A stretch of 64,000 bases of DNA. Source: Psychrobacillus sp. INOP01. GTDB taxonomy: Bacteria > Bacillota > Bacilli > Bacillales_A > Planococcaceae. How positions within the stretch are numbered: position 1 is the stretch's first letter; every line of letters starts with the position of its first letter. A model generated the notes under the pieces. The model saw only the letters and a program-made list of their open reading frames with translations. It ran no database searches and was not told where the DNA came from. A program made the translations under genes and the position numbers. The stretch is taken from the NCBI RefSeq assembly GCF_018140925.1, contig NZ_CP073315.1, forward strand, positions 3,100,001-3,164,000, read 5' to 3'. Positions 44,272 through 52,473 of the stretch are shown here, piece by piece.

Positions 44272-45303
44272 ATGAAGACATTTGTGGTCCACAGCTTGAA
44301 CCAATTTTCTGTTGAAGAAGTCCCAGTTCCGGAAATTACATCGAAACAGGCACTTGTAAAAACGCTTGCCTGTGGAATTTGTGGTACTGATGCAACGATT
44401 ATCGAACAGTCTTTTAAAGGATTTCATACATCTGAATACCCAATGATGCTTGGTCATGAGGCAGTCGGAGAAGTAATAGAAATCGGCTCAGAAGTTACAA
44501 GTTTTCAAATAGGCGATCTAGTTATGCTTCCATTTACACCAGCAATTGCTGGCAACCATCCGATTAACTCAGGCTGGGGAGCTTTTAGTGAATATGGTGT
44601 TGTAGAGGATGTTGAAAGCTATGATTCTACCGAAGAGATTCCTGAAACAGCATATGCCCAAAAGAAATTACCTTCTTGGATCTCGGTAAAAGAGGCACCT
44701 GTTCTGGTTACATTGCGTGAAGTGTATAGTGCGATACAGCACTTTGGAATTCAGAAAGGACAATCGATAGTAGTTTATGGCAGTGGGACGGTAGCCATTG
44801 CTTTTGTTAAACTAATGCGGCTGCTCGGCATAGAGAACATCATTGCAGTTGTAAGAAGTGAAGAAAAGGGAAAGCTGCTTAGAAAGTTCGGTGCTGAAGT
44901 CGTAATTGATAGTTCTATAGGTTCGGTGAAGAAACAATTGCTAAAAAATAATTCCCAGGGAGTAGACTTTGTTTTGGATGCTGTTGGATCTGAAGCAGTA
45001 ATCAACGAAGGTCTATCACTACTAAAAGATCGTGGTGAAGTGCTCTGCTACGGGGTACCCAAATCGACTGCATTGAAACTTAATCTAGAAGATGTTCCTT
45101 ATAATTGGAATATTAATTTTCAGCAGATGCCTAGGAAAGAAGAAGAAGGAGCTTGTCACGAACAAATCATCCAGTGGGTAGATGAAGGAAAGATTATACT
45201 CTCGGATTTTATATTCGCCACTTATCCTTTTGAACAGATTACGGAAGCGTTCGAAGATTACCTTACAGGAAAGACAAATAAGAAAATCATTATCACTTAT
45301 TGA
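44272..45303 (+). CDS. Zinc-binding alcohol/sorbitol-type dehydrogenase
   Basis: A 343-residue medium-chain dehydrogenase. ACGICGTDATII and GHEAVGEVIEIG match the catalytic zinc region, and VVYGSGTVAIAFVKLM the nucleotide-binding turn. The structural-zinc cysteine loop is missing: the region after LVMLPFTPAIAG has no CxxCxxC cluster. In this it differs from its two paralogues in the locus, like glucose-dehydrogenase-type or TDH-like relatives. It should oxidise a polyol or sugar with NAD(P). Its end overlaps the upstream frame of the next dehydrogenase, so the pair is co-translated. Confidence 0.82.
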   Translation: MKTFVVHSLNQFSVEEVPVPEITSKQALVKTLACGICGTDATIIEQSFKGFHTSEYPMMLGHEAVGEVIEIGSEVTSFQIGDLVMLPFTPAIAGNHPINSGWGAFSEYGVVEDVESYDSTEEIPETAYAQKKLPSWISVKEAPVLVTLREVYSAIQHFGIQKGQSIVVYGSGTVAIAFVKLMRLLGIENIIAVVRSEEKGKLLRKFGAEVVIDSSIGSVKKQLLKNNSQGVDFVLDAVGSEAVINEGLSLLKDRGEVLCYGVPKSTALKLNLEDVPYNWNINFQQMPRKEEEGACHEQIIQWVDEGKIILSDFIFATYPFEQITEAFEDYLTGKTNKKIIITY

Positions 45304-45320
45304 GAAATGAGGGACTACAG

Positions 45321-46346
45321 TTGAAAATGAAACAAGCCTTAATGACAGAACCGGCAAAAATTATTTTCCAGGAAGTAGAAGTGCCAGAAATCGGTCCAAA
45401 ACAAGTAAAACTGAAAATGCAAAGAATTGGTATATGTGGATCTGACATTCATGTATTTCATGGTAAACACCCCTACACAACTTTCCCGGTAGTTCAAGGA
45501 CACGAAGTTTCTGGAGAAGTCGTGCAATTGGGTTCAGAAGTTACAAAAGTAAACAAAGGTCAGAAAGTTACTGTTCAACCTCAAGTAGTTTGTGGTGAGT
45601 GCTTCCCATGTCAAAATGGAATGTATCATGTTTGTGAGGAACTAAAGGTTATGGGCTTCCAAACAACTGGAATGGCCTCTGACTTTTTTGTTGTCGATGA
45701 AGATAAGCTAACTATTCTCCCAGACTCAATTGGTTGGGACGAAGGTGCTATGATTGAGCCACTTGCGGTAGCGGTACATGCAGTTAAACGTGTTCATTCT
45801 GTTGATGGTAAAAACGTTCTCGTTATTGGTGGAGGACCAATCGGAAACCTGGTTGCTCAGACAGCAAAAGCACTAGGAGCTAAAAAAGTGGTTGTAGCAG
45901 AGTTGAGTACTACTAGACTTCAGATGGCTGAAGTATGTGGTATTGAAACGATTAACAGTAATGAGGAGCAGTTAGCAGAGGGTATCCTACGTCAATTTGG
46001 AGAGGAAAAATCAGATGTCATTTTTGAATGCGTAGGCTCGAGCTTTACAGTTGCACAAGCAATTGAAGTGGCACGTAAAGGAAGCACAGTTGTTGTGGTA
46101 GGTGTTGTATCTGACCTTACTAAAGTGAATATGGGTTATGTGCAGGATCATGAGCTTACTGTACTAGGAAGTGCTATGTATCAATCTATTGATTTCGACC
46201 AAGCGGTTGAACTGATCCTTAAAAGCAGGATCAAACTAACTGAATTAATTTCTGATAGATTCCCATTCGAAGATTATTTAAAAGCTTACGAAATTATTGA
46301 AGTCAACAAAGACAAAGTGATGAAGGTTATGATAGACATGGACTAA
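45321..46346 (+). CDS. Zinc-dependent polyol/threonine-type dehydrogenase
   Basis: A 341-residue medium-chain dehydrogenase with complete motifs: GICGSDIHVFHGKHPY, GHEVSGEVVQLG, and a structural-zinc loop QVVCGECFPCQNGMYHVCEE with four cysteines. The nucleotide turn is VIGGGPIGNLVAQTA and AELSTTRLQMAE follows strand 2. Resembles L-threonine 3-dehydrogenase, sorbitol and L-galactonate/L-gulonate dehydrogenases. TTG 45321, about seven bases behind GAGGGA, is preferred; ATG 45327 is next. Third zinc dehydrogenase of the locus, implying successive oxidations at different carbons. Confidence 0.85.
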   Translation: MKMKQALMTEPAKIIFQEVEVPEIGPKQVKLKMQRIGICGSDIHVFHGKHPYTTFPVVQGHEVSGEVVQLGSEVTKVNKGQKVTVQPQVVCGECFPCQNGMYHVCEELKVMGFQTTGMASDFFVVDEDKLTILPDSIGWDEGAMIEPLAVAVHAVKRVHSVDGKNVLVIGGGPIGNLVAQTAKALGAKKVVVAELSTTRLQMAEVCGIETINSNEEQLAEGILRQFGEEKSDVIFECVGSSFTVAQAIEVARKGSTVVVVGVVSDLTKVNMGYVQDHELTVLGSAMYQSIDFDQAVELILKSRIKLTELISDRFPFEDYLKAYEIIEVNKDKVMKVMIDMD

Positions 46347-46359
46347 GAAGGAGCACCCA

Positions 46360-47109
46360 TTGAAGATTAATATCTACCCAACAGCAGAGGAAGCAGATTA
46401 TGCTGCTGCACTCCGGTTTACAGAAATAGTGAAGTCGGTTATAAAACCGAAAATTGGCTTGGCTACCGGTACCACACCAATCGGTTTTTATGCTCAGTTG
46501 GTGAAGTTCTATCAAAAGGGAGTCTTATCTTTTAAAGACATGACTACATATAATCTAGACGAATATATCGGACTTTCGCCAGATCATCCGCAGAGTTTTG
46601 CAGCATTTATGGATAATCATTTATTTTCTGCTATAGATTTACCGGCAGCACAGCGCAACATCCCACATGGAGATACAGCTGATAGTCATTTGGAAGCTGA
46701 AAGATATAACTCACTAGTAGAGGGAAATTCACCACTTGATCTCCAGCTTATGAGTATCGGGCTTAATGGCCATATTGGCTTTAATGAACCCGGCGAAACA
46801 CTAAGTACCTCTGCCCATCTTGTTCATTTGACCGAAGAGACACGTGAAGTGAATAAGAAATCTTTCACACAAGGTGAAGTAGTACCGTCATCCGCAATTA
46901 CACTTGGATTAGGAGCCATTATGAAAGCAAAGAGGATTCTTTTTCTAGCCAAAGGGGATGAAAAAGCAGAAATTCTTAAACAGGCTTTTGAAGGTCCTTT
47001 GACCACTAAAGTACCAGGATCTTTTCTTCAATTACATCCTCATATGGAAGTATTTCTAGATAAGGATGCGGCAAAGTATTTAACTGTAAATATTAATGTG
47101 GTGACATAG
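46360..47109 (+). CDS. Glucosamine/galactosamine-6-phosphate deaminase-like (NagB family)
   Basis: A 249-residue isomerase-fold protein. GLATGTTPIGFYAQL binds phosphate, YNLDEYIGLSPDHPQSF holds the first catalytic acid, and GLNGHIGFNEPGE the active-site histidine and NGHIGFNEPG loop as in Bacillus NagB. The enzyme would convert an amino-sugar phosphate to a keto-sugar phosphate and ammonia. Its place among polyol dehydrogenases suggests galactosamine-type chemistry, or a pure isomerase role. TTG 46360 follows GAAGGAG. Whether the substrate is amino-sugar is not settled. Confidence 0.85.
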   Translation: MKINIYPTAEEADYAAALRFTEIVKSVIKPKIGLATGTTPIGFYAQLVKFYQKGVLSFKDMTTYNLDEYIGLSPDHPQSFAAFMDNHLFSAIDLPAAQRNIPHGDTADSHLEAERYNSLVEGNSPLDLQLMSIGLNGHIGFNEPGETLSTSAHLVHLTEETREVNKKSFTQGEVVPSSAITLGLGAIMKAKRILFLAKGDEKAEILKQAFEGPLTTKVPGSFLQLHPHMEVFLDKDAAKYLTVNINVVT

Positions 47110-47149
47110 TAATGTTACACACACAAACATAGAAGTGGAGGGGAAATTG

Positions 47150-48088
47150 ATGGCAAAAGTACTTGTCACTCCAAAATCATTCCAAAAGTACAAGCAGAAG
47201 CCTTTTGAAATGTTGCAGGAAGCAGGCTATGAAATAATCGAAAATACGACAGGAAAAACCTTATCAGTGGAACAGTTGCTTGAACTTGCTACTGACGACA
47301 TTATTGGAATAATTGTCGGTGTTGATCCACTTTCTACTGAAGTTCTTGAAGCGTTCAAAGGATTGAAGGCAATTTCGAAATATGGGGTTGGGATGGATAA
47401 TATCCATTTAGGAAAAGCAAAAGAAATGGGTATTTCAGTAAGAAATGCAATCGGCACGAATAACATCTCAGTTGCTGAACTTGCTATCGGTCTAATGTTC
47501 GAATGTGGCCGTAGACTTTCTTCTACTATTAATGAAGTAAAGCAGTTCAGCTGGGAACGCACGATTGGCACGGAGCTAACAAACAAGAATTTATCGGTTT
47601 TCGGTGGAGGGCAAATTGGTAAAGAAGTGGCTAAGCGAGCACGGGGCCTAGAAATGAACGTTACAATTTATGATCCATATTTTAATGACCAAGAGTTTCT
47701 GGATACTTACGAAGTCACAAGAACAGTGGAGTTTTTAGATGCTGTTAGACAGGCAGATATCCTCACTCTTCATTTGCCAGTTACTGAGGATACCAAACAC
47801 CTCATCAATGAAAATATCTTGAATCAGATGAAACCAAGCGCAATTTTAATTAATACAGCACGTGGAGAACTTGTTGACGAAAAAGCCCTTTATGAAGCAC
47901 TAAGCAATGGTTCGATTGCAGTTGCAGCACAGGATGTCTATTCACAGGAACCTCCTTCTAAAGGAGATTCGCTCGTGCAACTACCTAATTTTATACTTAC
48001 ACCACATATTGGTGCATATACAAATGAAGCTATAGAACGGATGGCAGTCGTTTCAACACGTAATCTTCTTGAAATGCTGGAGGCATAG
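47150..48088 (+). CDS. D-2-hydroxyacid dehydrogenase, phosphoglycerate dehydrogenase-like
   Basis: A 312-residue D-isomer-specific 2-hydroxyacid dehydrogenase. The NAD turn is FGGGQIGKEVAKRA. The catalytic Arg lies in KYGVGMDNIHLGKAK to NTARGELVDEKAL, followed by the glutamate and the histidine in LTPHIGAYTNEA. It lacks the C-terminal ACT domains of biosynthetic SerA, so a catabolic hydroxyacid (for example a sugar acid or its phosphate) is likely. ATG 47150 after GGAGGGG is the start. It is tightly packed with the lactonase gene downstream. Confidence 0.88.
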   Translation: MAKVLVTPKSFQKYKQKPFEMLQEAGYEIIENTTGKTLSVEQLLELATDDIIGIIVGVDPLSTEVLEAFKGLKAISKYGVGMDNIHLGKAKEMGISVRNAIGTNNISVAELAIGLMFECGRRLSSTINEVKQFSWERTIGTELTNKNLSVFGGGQIGKEVAKRARGLEMNVTIYDPYFNDQEFLDTYEVTRTVEFLDAVRQADILTLHLPVTEDTKHLINENILNQMKPSAILINTARGELVDEKALYEALSNGSIAVAAQDVYSQEPPSKGDSLVQLPNFILTPHIGAYTNEAIERMAVVSTRNLLEMLEA

Positions 48089-48099
48089 GAGTGAACCAA

Positions 48100-49062
48100 A
48101 TGAGAGAACGTAAGGTCACCACTGTAAGAGGCGATATCAGTCCAAACGAAATGGGTATCACACATGCTCATGAACATTTATTTATCAAGGCTGGCCAGCC
48201 TGCGAAGCAAGATCCGGCACTTCGTATTGATGATTTTGAATGGACGATGCAGGAACTGAAGGAAATCCAACTTCTCGGTGTACAGACTATAATAGATGCC
48301 CAGCCTGTGGGTTCAGGACGTCATGCTCGCTGGCTTACTAAAGTAGCCGAACAAACTGGTCTAAATATTCTCGCCTCCACCGGCTTTCATAAACTATCCT
48401 TTTATCCTGAAGATCATTGGATTCGCACAAAAGACTCAGAGCAACTCGCTGAACTTTTTATAAAAGAATTGACAGAGGGCATGTTCGCAGATGGAGAGGC
48501 CAGTTGGCCGTCGGAGCAACTTCCTGCGCGTGCGGGATTGATCAAGACAGCCGCTGATATGCAGGGAACAGCGGGAAGATATTTGGATTTGTTCCGCTCT
48601 GCTGCAAAAGCTGCCATCGCTACTGGTTCTCCTGTGATGAGTCATACCGAACTTGGCTATCACGCGCTAGAACAAATTGCACTGTACGAGAGCCTGGGGG
48701 TTCCTGCCGAACAGTTAATTATATGTCATCTCGACAGAAAAATGGAAAATGCGGACTATATGCTACATGTTGCAACTACTGGTGTGTTTTTGGAACTTGA
48801 TACAATTGGTCGCTTTCATTATCATTCTGATGAAGAAGAAGTGGAACTTATCCTTCGTCTAATTGAAGCTGGTCATGAAGATCAAGTTCTACTTAGCCTC
48901 GATACAACAAGAAAACGGATGAAGTATTACGATGGAGGAAGTTTTGGCATGGATCATCTATTAGCTCATTTCATTCCCATGCTGAAAAATGTAGGTGTGA
49001 CAGAAGAAATCATTCAAAAGATGCTTGTAAACAACCCAGCCAAAGCTTTTTCAAAACGATAA
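48100..49062 (+). CDS. Phosphotriesterase-family lactonase
   Basis: A 320-residue amidohydrolase-superfamily barrel. ITHAHEHLF supplies the first two metal histidines, GRHARWLTKVAEQTGLNIL a conserved strand, GLIKTAADM the lysine that bridges the metals when carboxylated, SHTELGYHAL and ICHLDRK further histidines, and LLSLDTTRKR the final aspartate. Family members in sugar operons hydrolyse sugar lactones and phospho-furanose lactones. Here it would open the lactone made by one of the dehydrogenases and pass the acid to the dehydrogenase or aldolase nearby. ATG 48100 after TAGGAG is preferred. Confidence 0.88.
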   Translation: MRERKVTTVRGDISPNEMGITHAHEHLFIKAGQPAKQDPALRIDDFEWTMQELKEIQLLGVQTIIDAQPVGSGRHARWLTKVAEQTGLNILASTGFHKLSFYPEDHWIRTKDSEQLAELFIKELTEGMFADGEASWPSEQLPARAGLIKTAADMQGTAGRYLDLFRSAAKAAIATGSPVMSHTELGYHALEQIALYESLGVPAEQLIICHLDRKMENADYMLHVATTGVFLELDTIGRFHYHSDEEEVELILRLIEAGHEDQVLLSLDTTRKRMKYYDGGSFGMDHLLAHFIPMLKNVGVTEEIIQKMLVNNPAKAFSKR

Positions 49063-49079
49063 GAAAGGGTGATAATTGA

Positions 49080-50021
49080 ATGGTACAACTACCTGAAAAG
49101 GCATCAGTTCCAACAATGTATTTTATAGGTGTAACAACGACAAAATCGTCTATTATGATGTTATTTCCAAAATGGGCAAAGATACTTGGCTTTCCAAACG
49201 CTGTTCTCAAAGGAATTGATTTGGAGATTCATGCAGATCCATCTGACTACCGGAAAGTTGTAGAATTCATTAAAAACGATGAACATTCTCTTGGTGCTCT
49301 TGTAACTACACATAAAATCGATTTGTATGAGGCTGCCAAAGACTTATTTGATGAGATGGACCCCTATGCAAAAATGTTTGGAGAACTGTCTTGTATCTCT
49401 AAAAAGGAAGGCAAACTGCGTGGACATGCCAAGGATCCAATCAGTAGCGGAATGGCACTTGAACGGTTTATACCAGAAAATTATTGGAGCAACAACGAAG
49501 GTGAGACATTGCTTCTCGGTGCTGGTGGAAGCGCGATTGCGATTTCTTCTTATTTAATGAACCGTGAAAAAGGTAAAGAAACACCGAAGCGTCTGGTCAT
49601 TACTGATATGAACGAAAAACGTTTAGAAGAGATCAAGCATATTCTAACTGAAGTCAATCCTAATGCGAATGTAGAGTATAATCTCATTTCTAGTGCTGAA
49701 GAAAATGATGCATTGCTTCAATCCCTAGCAGACAATTCACTCATCATTAATGCGACTGGACTTGGGAAAGACAGACCTGGATCGCCACTGTCCGATTATG
49801 CACAGTTTCCTTCTAGCAGCTTTGTCTGGGAACTTAACTATCGTGGAGATCGAGATTTTATGTATCAGGCACTTGCTCAAAAGGAGAAATGCCAGCTTCA
49901 AGTGGAAGACGGTTGGATTTACTTCTTGCACGGCTGGACTCAGGTCATCGCAGAAGTATTCCACCTTCCGATTGAAGGAGAAACATTCCAGCAGATTGAA
50001 GAAATTTCAAATCAATCATAA
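49080..50021 (+). CDS. Shikimate/quinate dehydrogenase-like oxidoreductase
   Basis: A 313-residue protein with the AroE plan. The N-terminal substrate domain contains a FIGVTTTKSSIMMLFP strand and ALVTTHKIDLYEAAKDLFDE, which holds the lysine corresponding to the catalytic VTxPxK region. Then comes a Rossmann domain with LLGAGGSAIAISSYL and the SLIINATGLGKDRPGSP loop. It is longer than AroE (about 270 residues) and the N-terminal signature SxSPxxHN is changed to TKSS, so shikimate itself is an unlikely substrate. In this operon it probably acts on another hydroxy or keto acid. The ATG at 49080 is 17 bases after the lactonase stop. Confidence 0.72.
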   Translation: MVQLPEKASVPTMYFIGVTTTKSSIMMLFPKWAKILGFPNAVLKGIDLEIHADPSDYRKVVEFIKNDEHSLGALVTTHKIDLYEAAKDLFDEMDPYAKMFGELSCISKKEGKLRGHAKDPISSGMALERFIPENYWSNNEGETLLLGAGGSAIAISSYLMNREKGKETPKRLVITDMNEKRLEEIKHILTEVNPNANVEYNLISSAEENDALLQSLADNSLIINATGLGKDRPGSPLSDYAQFPSSSFVWELNYRGDRDFMYQALAQKEKCQLQVEDGWIYFLHGWTQVIAEVFHLPIEGETFQQIEEISNQS

Positions 50022-50050
50022 TGATTATTAGTAGAAAGAAGGTCATTTAA

Positions 50051-50626
50051 ATGAAAGAACCAGTAAAAGCTTTAAATATCGATTTTAACTTAGCCACAGG
50101 ACTGTCGACTACAAGAGAATCAACTAAAAGACAATTATCCCGCATGAAAGGGATGTACTACGATGAACAGGCTTTTGACGAAAAAGTTGCTAAAGAAAAT
50201 GATCCGCTTATCTATGAATTCTATGAGCTTGATGTACCTCAAACAGAAGGTGATATCTTGTTTGGTACAAGCATTGTGTATCCAGGTAAAGTGGGCAATG
50301 AATATTACATGACGAAAGGTCATTTCCATACGATTTTAGAAACCGGTGAAGTATATTACTGCCTGAGTGGCGAAGGTTACATGTTAATGGAAAATCCGGA
50401 AGGCGACTGGCAGATTGAAAAGTTTGCACCAGGTCAAGCTGTATATGTACCGCCTCGTTATGCACACCGAAGCATCAACACAGGAGACCAACCTCTAGTC
50501 ACTTTCTTTTCTTTCCGTGCCGATGCAGGTCATGACTATGGAACAATTGAAACAAAAGGATATCGTAAACTGGTTGTAGAAAAAAATGGCAAAGCGGAAG
50601 TCATTGATAACCCAAAATGGGCTTAA
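50051..50626 (+). CDS. Cupin-type phosphoglucose isomerase (GPI, archaeal type)
   Basis: A 191-residue cupin. KGHFHTILETGEVYYCLSG provides the HxH...E metal motif and PPRYAHRSIN the final histidine. The surrounding sequence (QTEGDILFGTSIVYPG, EYYMTKGHFH) matches the GPI family first known from Pyrococcus, which interconverts glucose 6-phosphate and fructose 6-phosphate. It is unusual in Bacillales, which already carry the standard enzyme, so here it may isomerise a different sugar phosphate from this pathway. ATG 50051 has an AGAAGG site. It lies between the AroE-like and KDPG aldolase genes. Confidence 0.83.
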   Translation: MKEPVKALNIDFNLATGLSTTRESTKRQLSRMKGMYYDEQAFDEKVAKENDPLIYEFYELDVPQTEGDILFGTSIVYPGKVGNEYYMTKGHFHTILETGEVYYCLSGEGYMLMENPEGDWQIEKFAPGQAVYVPPRYAHRSINTGDQPLVTFFSFRADAGHDYGTIETKGYRKLVVEKNGKAEVIDNPKWA

Positions 50627-50641
50627 GGAGCTGAAAAGGAT

Positions 50642-51286
50642 ATGTTGATGAAGCATCAAGTAATCTCAAAAATAACAGACTCTGGCCTTGTTGCAGTTGT
50701 ACGGGCCGATGATACAGAACAGGCTAAAAGAATTACAGAAGCTGCTTTGAGAGGTGGTGTCTCGGCAATTGAAATTACTTATACAATTCCTGGTGCTACA
50801 GAAGTCATCCGAGAATTAGCAGAAGAGTTCAAAGAGGACATCCTCATCGGAGCTGGTACAGTGCTAGACGCTGAAACTGCTCGCATAGCCATTTTGGCAG
50901 GATCTCAATATGTGGTAAGCCCTTATTTCAGTGAAGCTACAGCGACTCTTTGCAATCGATATCAAATACCATATATGCCCGGTGTTATGACAATTGAAGG
51001 TGTCGTGAAAGCGTTGGAAAGCGGCGCAGATATTTTGAAAGTTTTTCCTGGGGAACTTATGGGACCTAAAGTAATCAAAGCGATAAAAGGTCCGATTCCT
51101 CAAGCTAATCTTATGCCTACAGGCGGTGTCAGTGTGGACAATGTTGGTGAGTGGATTAGTGCTGGAGCAGTGGCAGTAGGAGCTGGTGGTAGTCTAATCG
51201 GTAAGCCGGATGTAGACGGTTACGAACAAATTACAAAAACAGCGAAACGTTTTATAGAACAAATCCAACAGGCACGCCAAAAATAA
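50642..51286 (+). CDS. 2-keto-3-deoxy-6-phosphogluconate/4-hydroxy-2-oxoglutarate aldolase
   Basis: A 214-residue class I aldolase. VVRADDTEQAKRITEAALRG is the N-terminal arm, IEITYTIPGA has the catalytic glutamate (about residue 43), GAGTVLDAETA is conserved, and Lys133 in ILKVFPGE forms the Schiff base. It splits a 2-keto-3-deoxy sugar acid phosphate (KDPG or KDPGal) into pyruvate and glyceraldehyde 3-phosphate. This provides the exit to central metabolism for the sugar acids made by the dehydrogenases and lactonase encoded upstream. The operon ends here with a terminator. Confidence 0.9.
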   Translation: MLMKHQVISKITDSGLVAVVRADDTEQAKRITEAALRGGVSAIEITYTIPGATEVIRELAEEFKEDILIGAGTVLDAETARIAILAGSQYVVSPYFSEATATLCNRYQIPYMPGVMTIEGVVKALESGADILKVFPGELMGPKVIKAIKGPIPQANLMPTGGVSVDNVGEWISAGAVAVGAGGSLIGKPDVDGYEQITKTAKRFIEQIQQARQK

Positions 51287-51297
51287 AAACTGAAAAG

Positions 51298-51336
51298 ACA
51301 CGAATTCTTAATTAGAGGATTTCGTGTTTTTCTTTT
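51298..51336 (+). terminator. Rho-independent terminator
   Basis: ACACGAA...TTCGTGT hairpin with a T-rich tail, just after the aldolase gene. It marks the end of the 40597-51286 operon. Confidence 0.75.
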
Positions 51337-51357
51337 CAATTAGGAGGTAAATGCATT

Positions 51358-51978
51358 ATGGAAAGCATCATTTTTGATCTAGATGGAACACTCTGGGATT
51401 CTAGAAGAACAGTATCCAAATCCTGGTCCCAAGTTGTTCAAGAAGTAGAGTATGGACGGGGAGAGGTTACTGAAGATGACCTGAAAAAAACAATGGGGCT
51501 ACAGGTCAAAGACATCGCTGCCCGCTTATTTGACTATTTGGATGAAGCTAAACAAATGGAACTCATTCTTAAATGCTGTGAAAGAGAGCAGGTAGATTTG
51601 ATACGTGAGGGGGGCATTTTGTACCCCAACTTAGCGGAAGTACTTCAAAAACTATCCTCTCGATACAGCTTATTCATCGTAAGCAATTGTCAAGAAGGGT
51701 ACATTGAATCATTCTATACATATCATGGTCTAGAAAAATACTTTCTTGATTTTGAAAACCCAGGTAGAACCGGTTTAACTAAAGGAGAAAATATTAAACT
51801 TCTGATGGAACGTAATAACATATCATCTGCAGTTTATGTGGGTGATACACAAGGTGATTGTGATGCAGCCAAACTTGCTGGCATTCCGTTTGTATTCGCT
51901 AATTACGGGTTCGGAAATCCAGACAGCTATGACTACTTGATCCAAAAACCTTCAGATTTAGTAACGCTGTTCCTTTAA
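51358..51978 (+). CDS. HAD-family phosphatase (phosphoglycolate phosphatase-like)
   Basis: A 206-residue HAD hydrolase. IIFDLDGTLWDS contains the nucleophile and general acid aspartates, FIVSNCQEGYIES the motif II serine, a lysine (GLTKGENIK) serves motif III, and YVGDTQGDCDAAKLAG is motif IV. A helical cap (about 15-80) marks subfamily I. It could dephosphorylate a sugar phosphate or 2-phosphoglycolate. It is separated from the operon by a terminator but starts behind a strong TAGGAGGT site; read-through or its own weak promoter may serve it. Confidence 0.87.
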   Translation: MESIIFDLDGTLWDSRRTVSKSWSQVVQEVEYGRGEVTEDDLKKTMGLQVKDIAARLFDYLDEAKQMELILKCCEREQVDLIREGGILYPNLAEVLQKLSSRYSLFIVSNCQEGYIESFYTYHGLEKYFLDFENPGRTGLTKGENIKLLMERNNISSAVYVGDTQGDCDAAKLAGIPFVFANYGFGNPDSYDYLIQKPSDLVTLFL

Positions 51979-52014
51979 AGTTGCTCTTAGAATTACTAAC
52001 AAAGGTAAAAATGA

Positions 52015-52240
52015 CTATTAAACTACAGCAGTCGGAATGAAATAGTTCAATCTGTTAAACAAATAGTAAACAAAGTACAGCAAGAGATAAACTCCCCTGA
52101 CGATAGTTATGATGAATTAATCATCGATCATTTAATGACAACTGAACTAACTGAGTCTGATTTACTTATTCGTACGAGCGGAAAATGCAATTGAAAATTA
52201 TCAAGGTCGAGATAGAAAATTAGGCGAGGATTCTATATGA
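52015..52240 (+). pseudogene. Decayed uppS (isoprenyl transferase) fragment with internal deletion
   Basis: From 52015 the frame reads LLNYSSRNEIVQSVKQIVNK, then further on LTESDLLIRTSGKCN and a stop at 52192. This is the middle of undecaprenyl pyrophosphate synthase (NYGGR-EI and DLLIRTSGE motifs). In the next frame, from 52187, AIENYQGRDRKLGEDSI follows, which matches the extreme C-terminus of the same family (EYQ-RDRRFGG). About 40-50 residues between the two motifs are missing and the join is out of frame; the N-terminal half is also lost. So this is a remnant, not a gene. Confidence 0.75.
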
Positions 52241-52248
52241 TTTATCCT

Positions 52249-52278
52249 AAAGTCCCTATTTAGTGGGGGCTTTTTTTG
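52249..52278 (+). terminator. Terminator following the uppS remnant
   Basis: AAAGTCCC-TATTTA-GTGGGGGCTTT with seven T. Possibly the original terminator of the decayed gene; it now insulates the LacI-controlled operon. Confidence 0.7.
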
Positions 52279-52312
52279 TTAGAAAACTATTATAATTTGT
52301 TCAAAAATGTTA

Positions 52313-52341
52313 TTGACTGTTAGAACTTTCTGAATTATCAT
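52313..52341 (+). promoter_or_regulatory. Sigma-A promoter of the AtuA-like/ADP-ribosylglycohydrolase operon
   Basis: TTGACT (52313-52318), 17 bases, TATCAT (52336-52341). The first LacI-type operator starts four bases later and would cover the transcription start. Confidence 0.7.
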
Positions 52342-52344
52342 ACT

Positions 52345-52360
52345 TGTAACCGGTTTCACA
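52345..52360 (+). promoter_or_regulatory. LacI-type operator 1
   Basis: TGTAACCGGTTTCACA, a near palindrome around a central CG, the typical form of a LacI/GalR operator. A second copy lies 57 bases downstream. Confidence 0.8.
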
Positions 52361-52401
52361 AAAAAGAAAAAGTTAACTACAATATTTTTTTTAGTGAAAC
52401 A

Positions 52402-52416
52402 TGTAACCGGTTTCAC
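52402..52416 (+). promoter_or_regulatory. LacI-type operator 2
   Basis: TGTAACCGGTTTCAC, identical over 15 bases to the copy at 52345. The 57-base offset between them (about 5.4 turns) would allow looping or cooperative binding of the LacI-family protein encoded at 61734. Confidence 0.8.
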
Positions 52417-52473
52417 GCTTGATATTACCCTATTGAATATATGATTTATTAGTAAATAAAGAGGAGTGGCCAA

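Noticed and set aside
44272-46346. The two adjacent zinc dehydrogenases as a recent duplication
   Set aside because: Only the second has the four-cysteine structural-zinc loop, and the sequences diverge throughout.
47227-47586. 119-codon minus-strand frame
   Set aside because: Shadow of the 2-hydroxyacid dehydrogenase gene; no independent start site.
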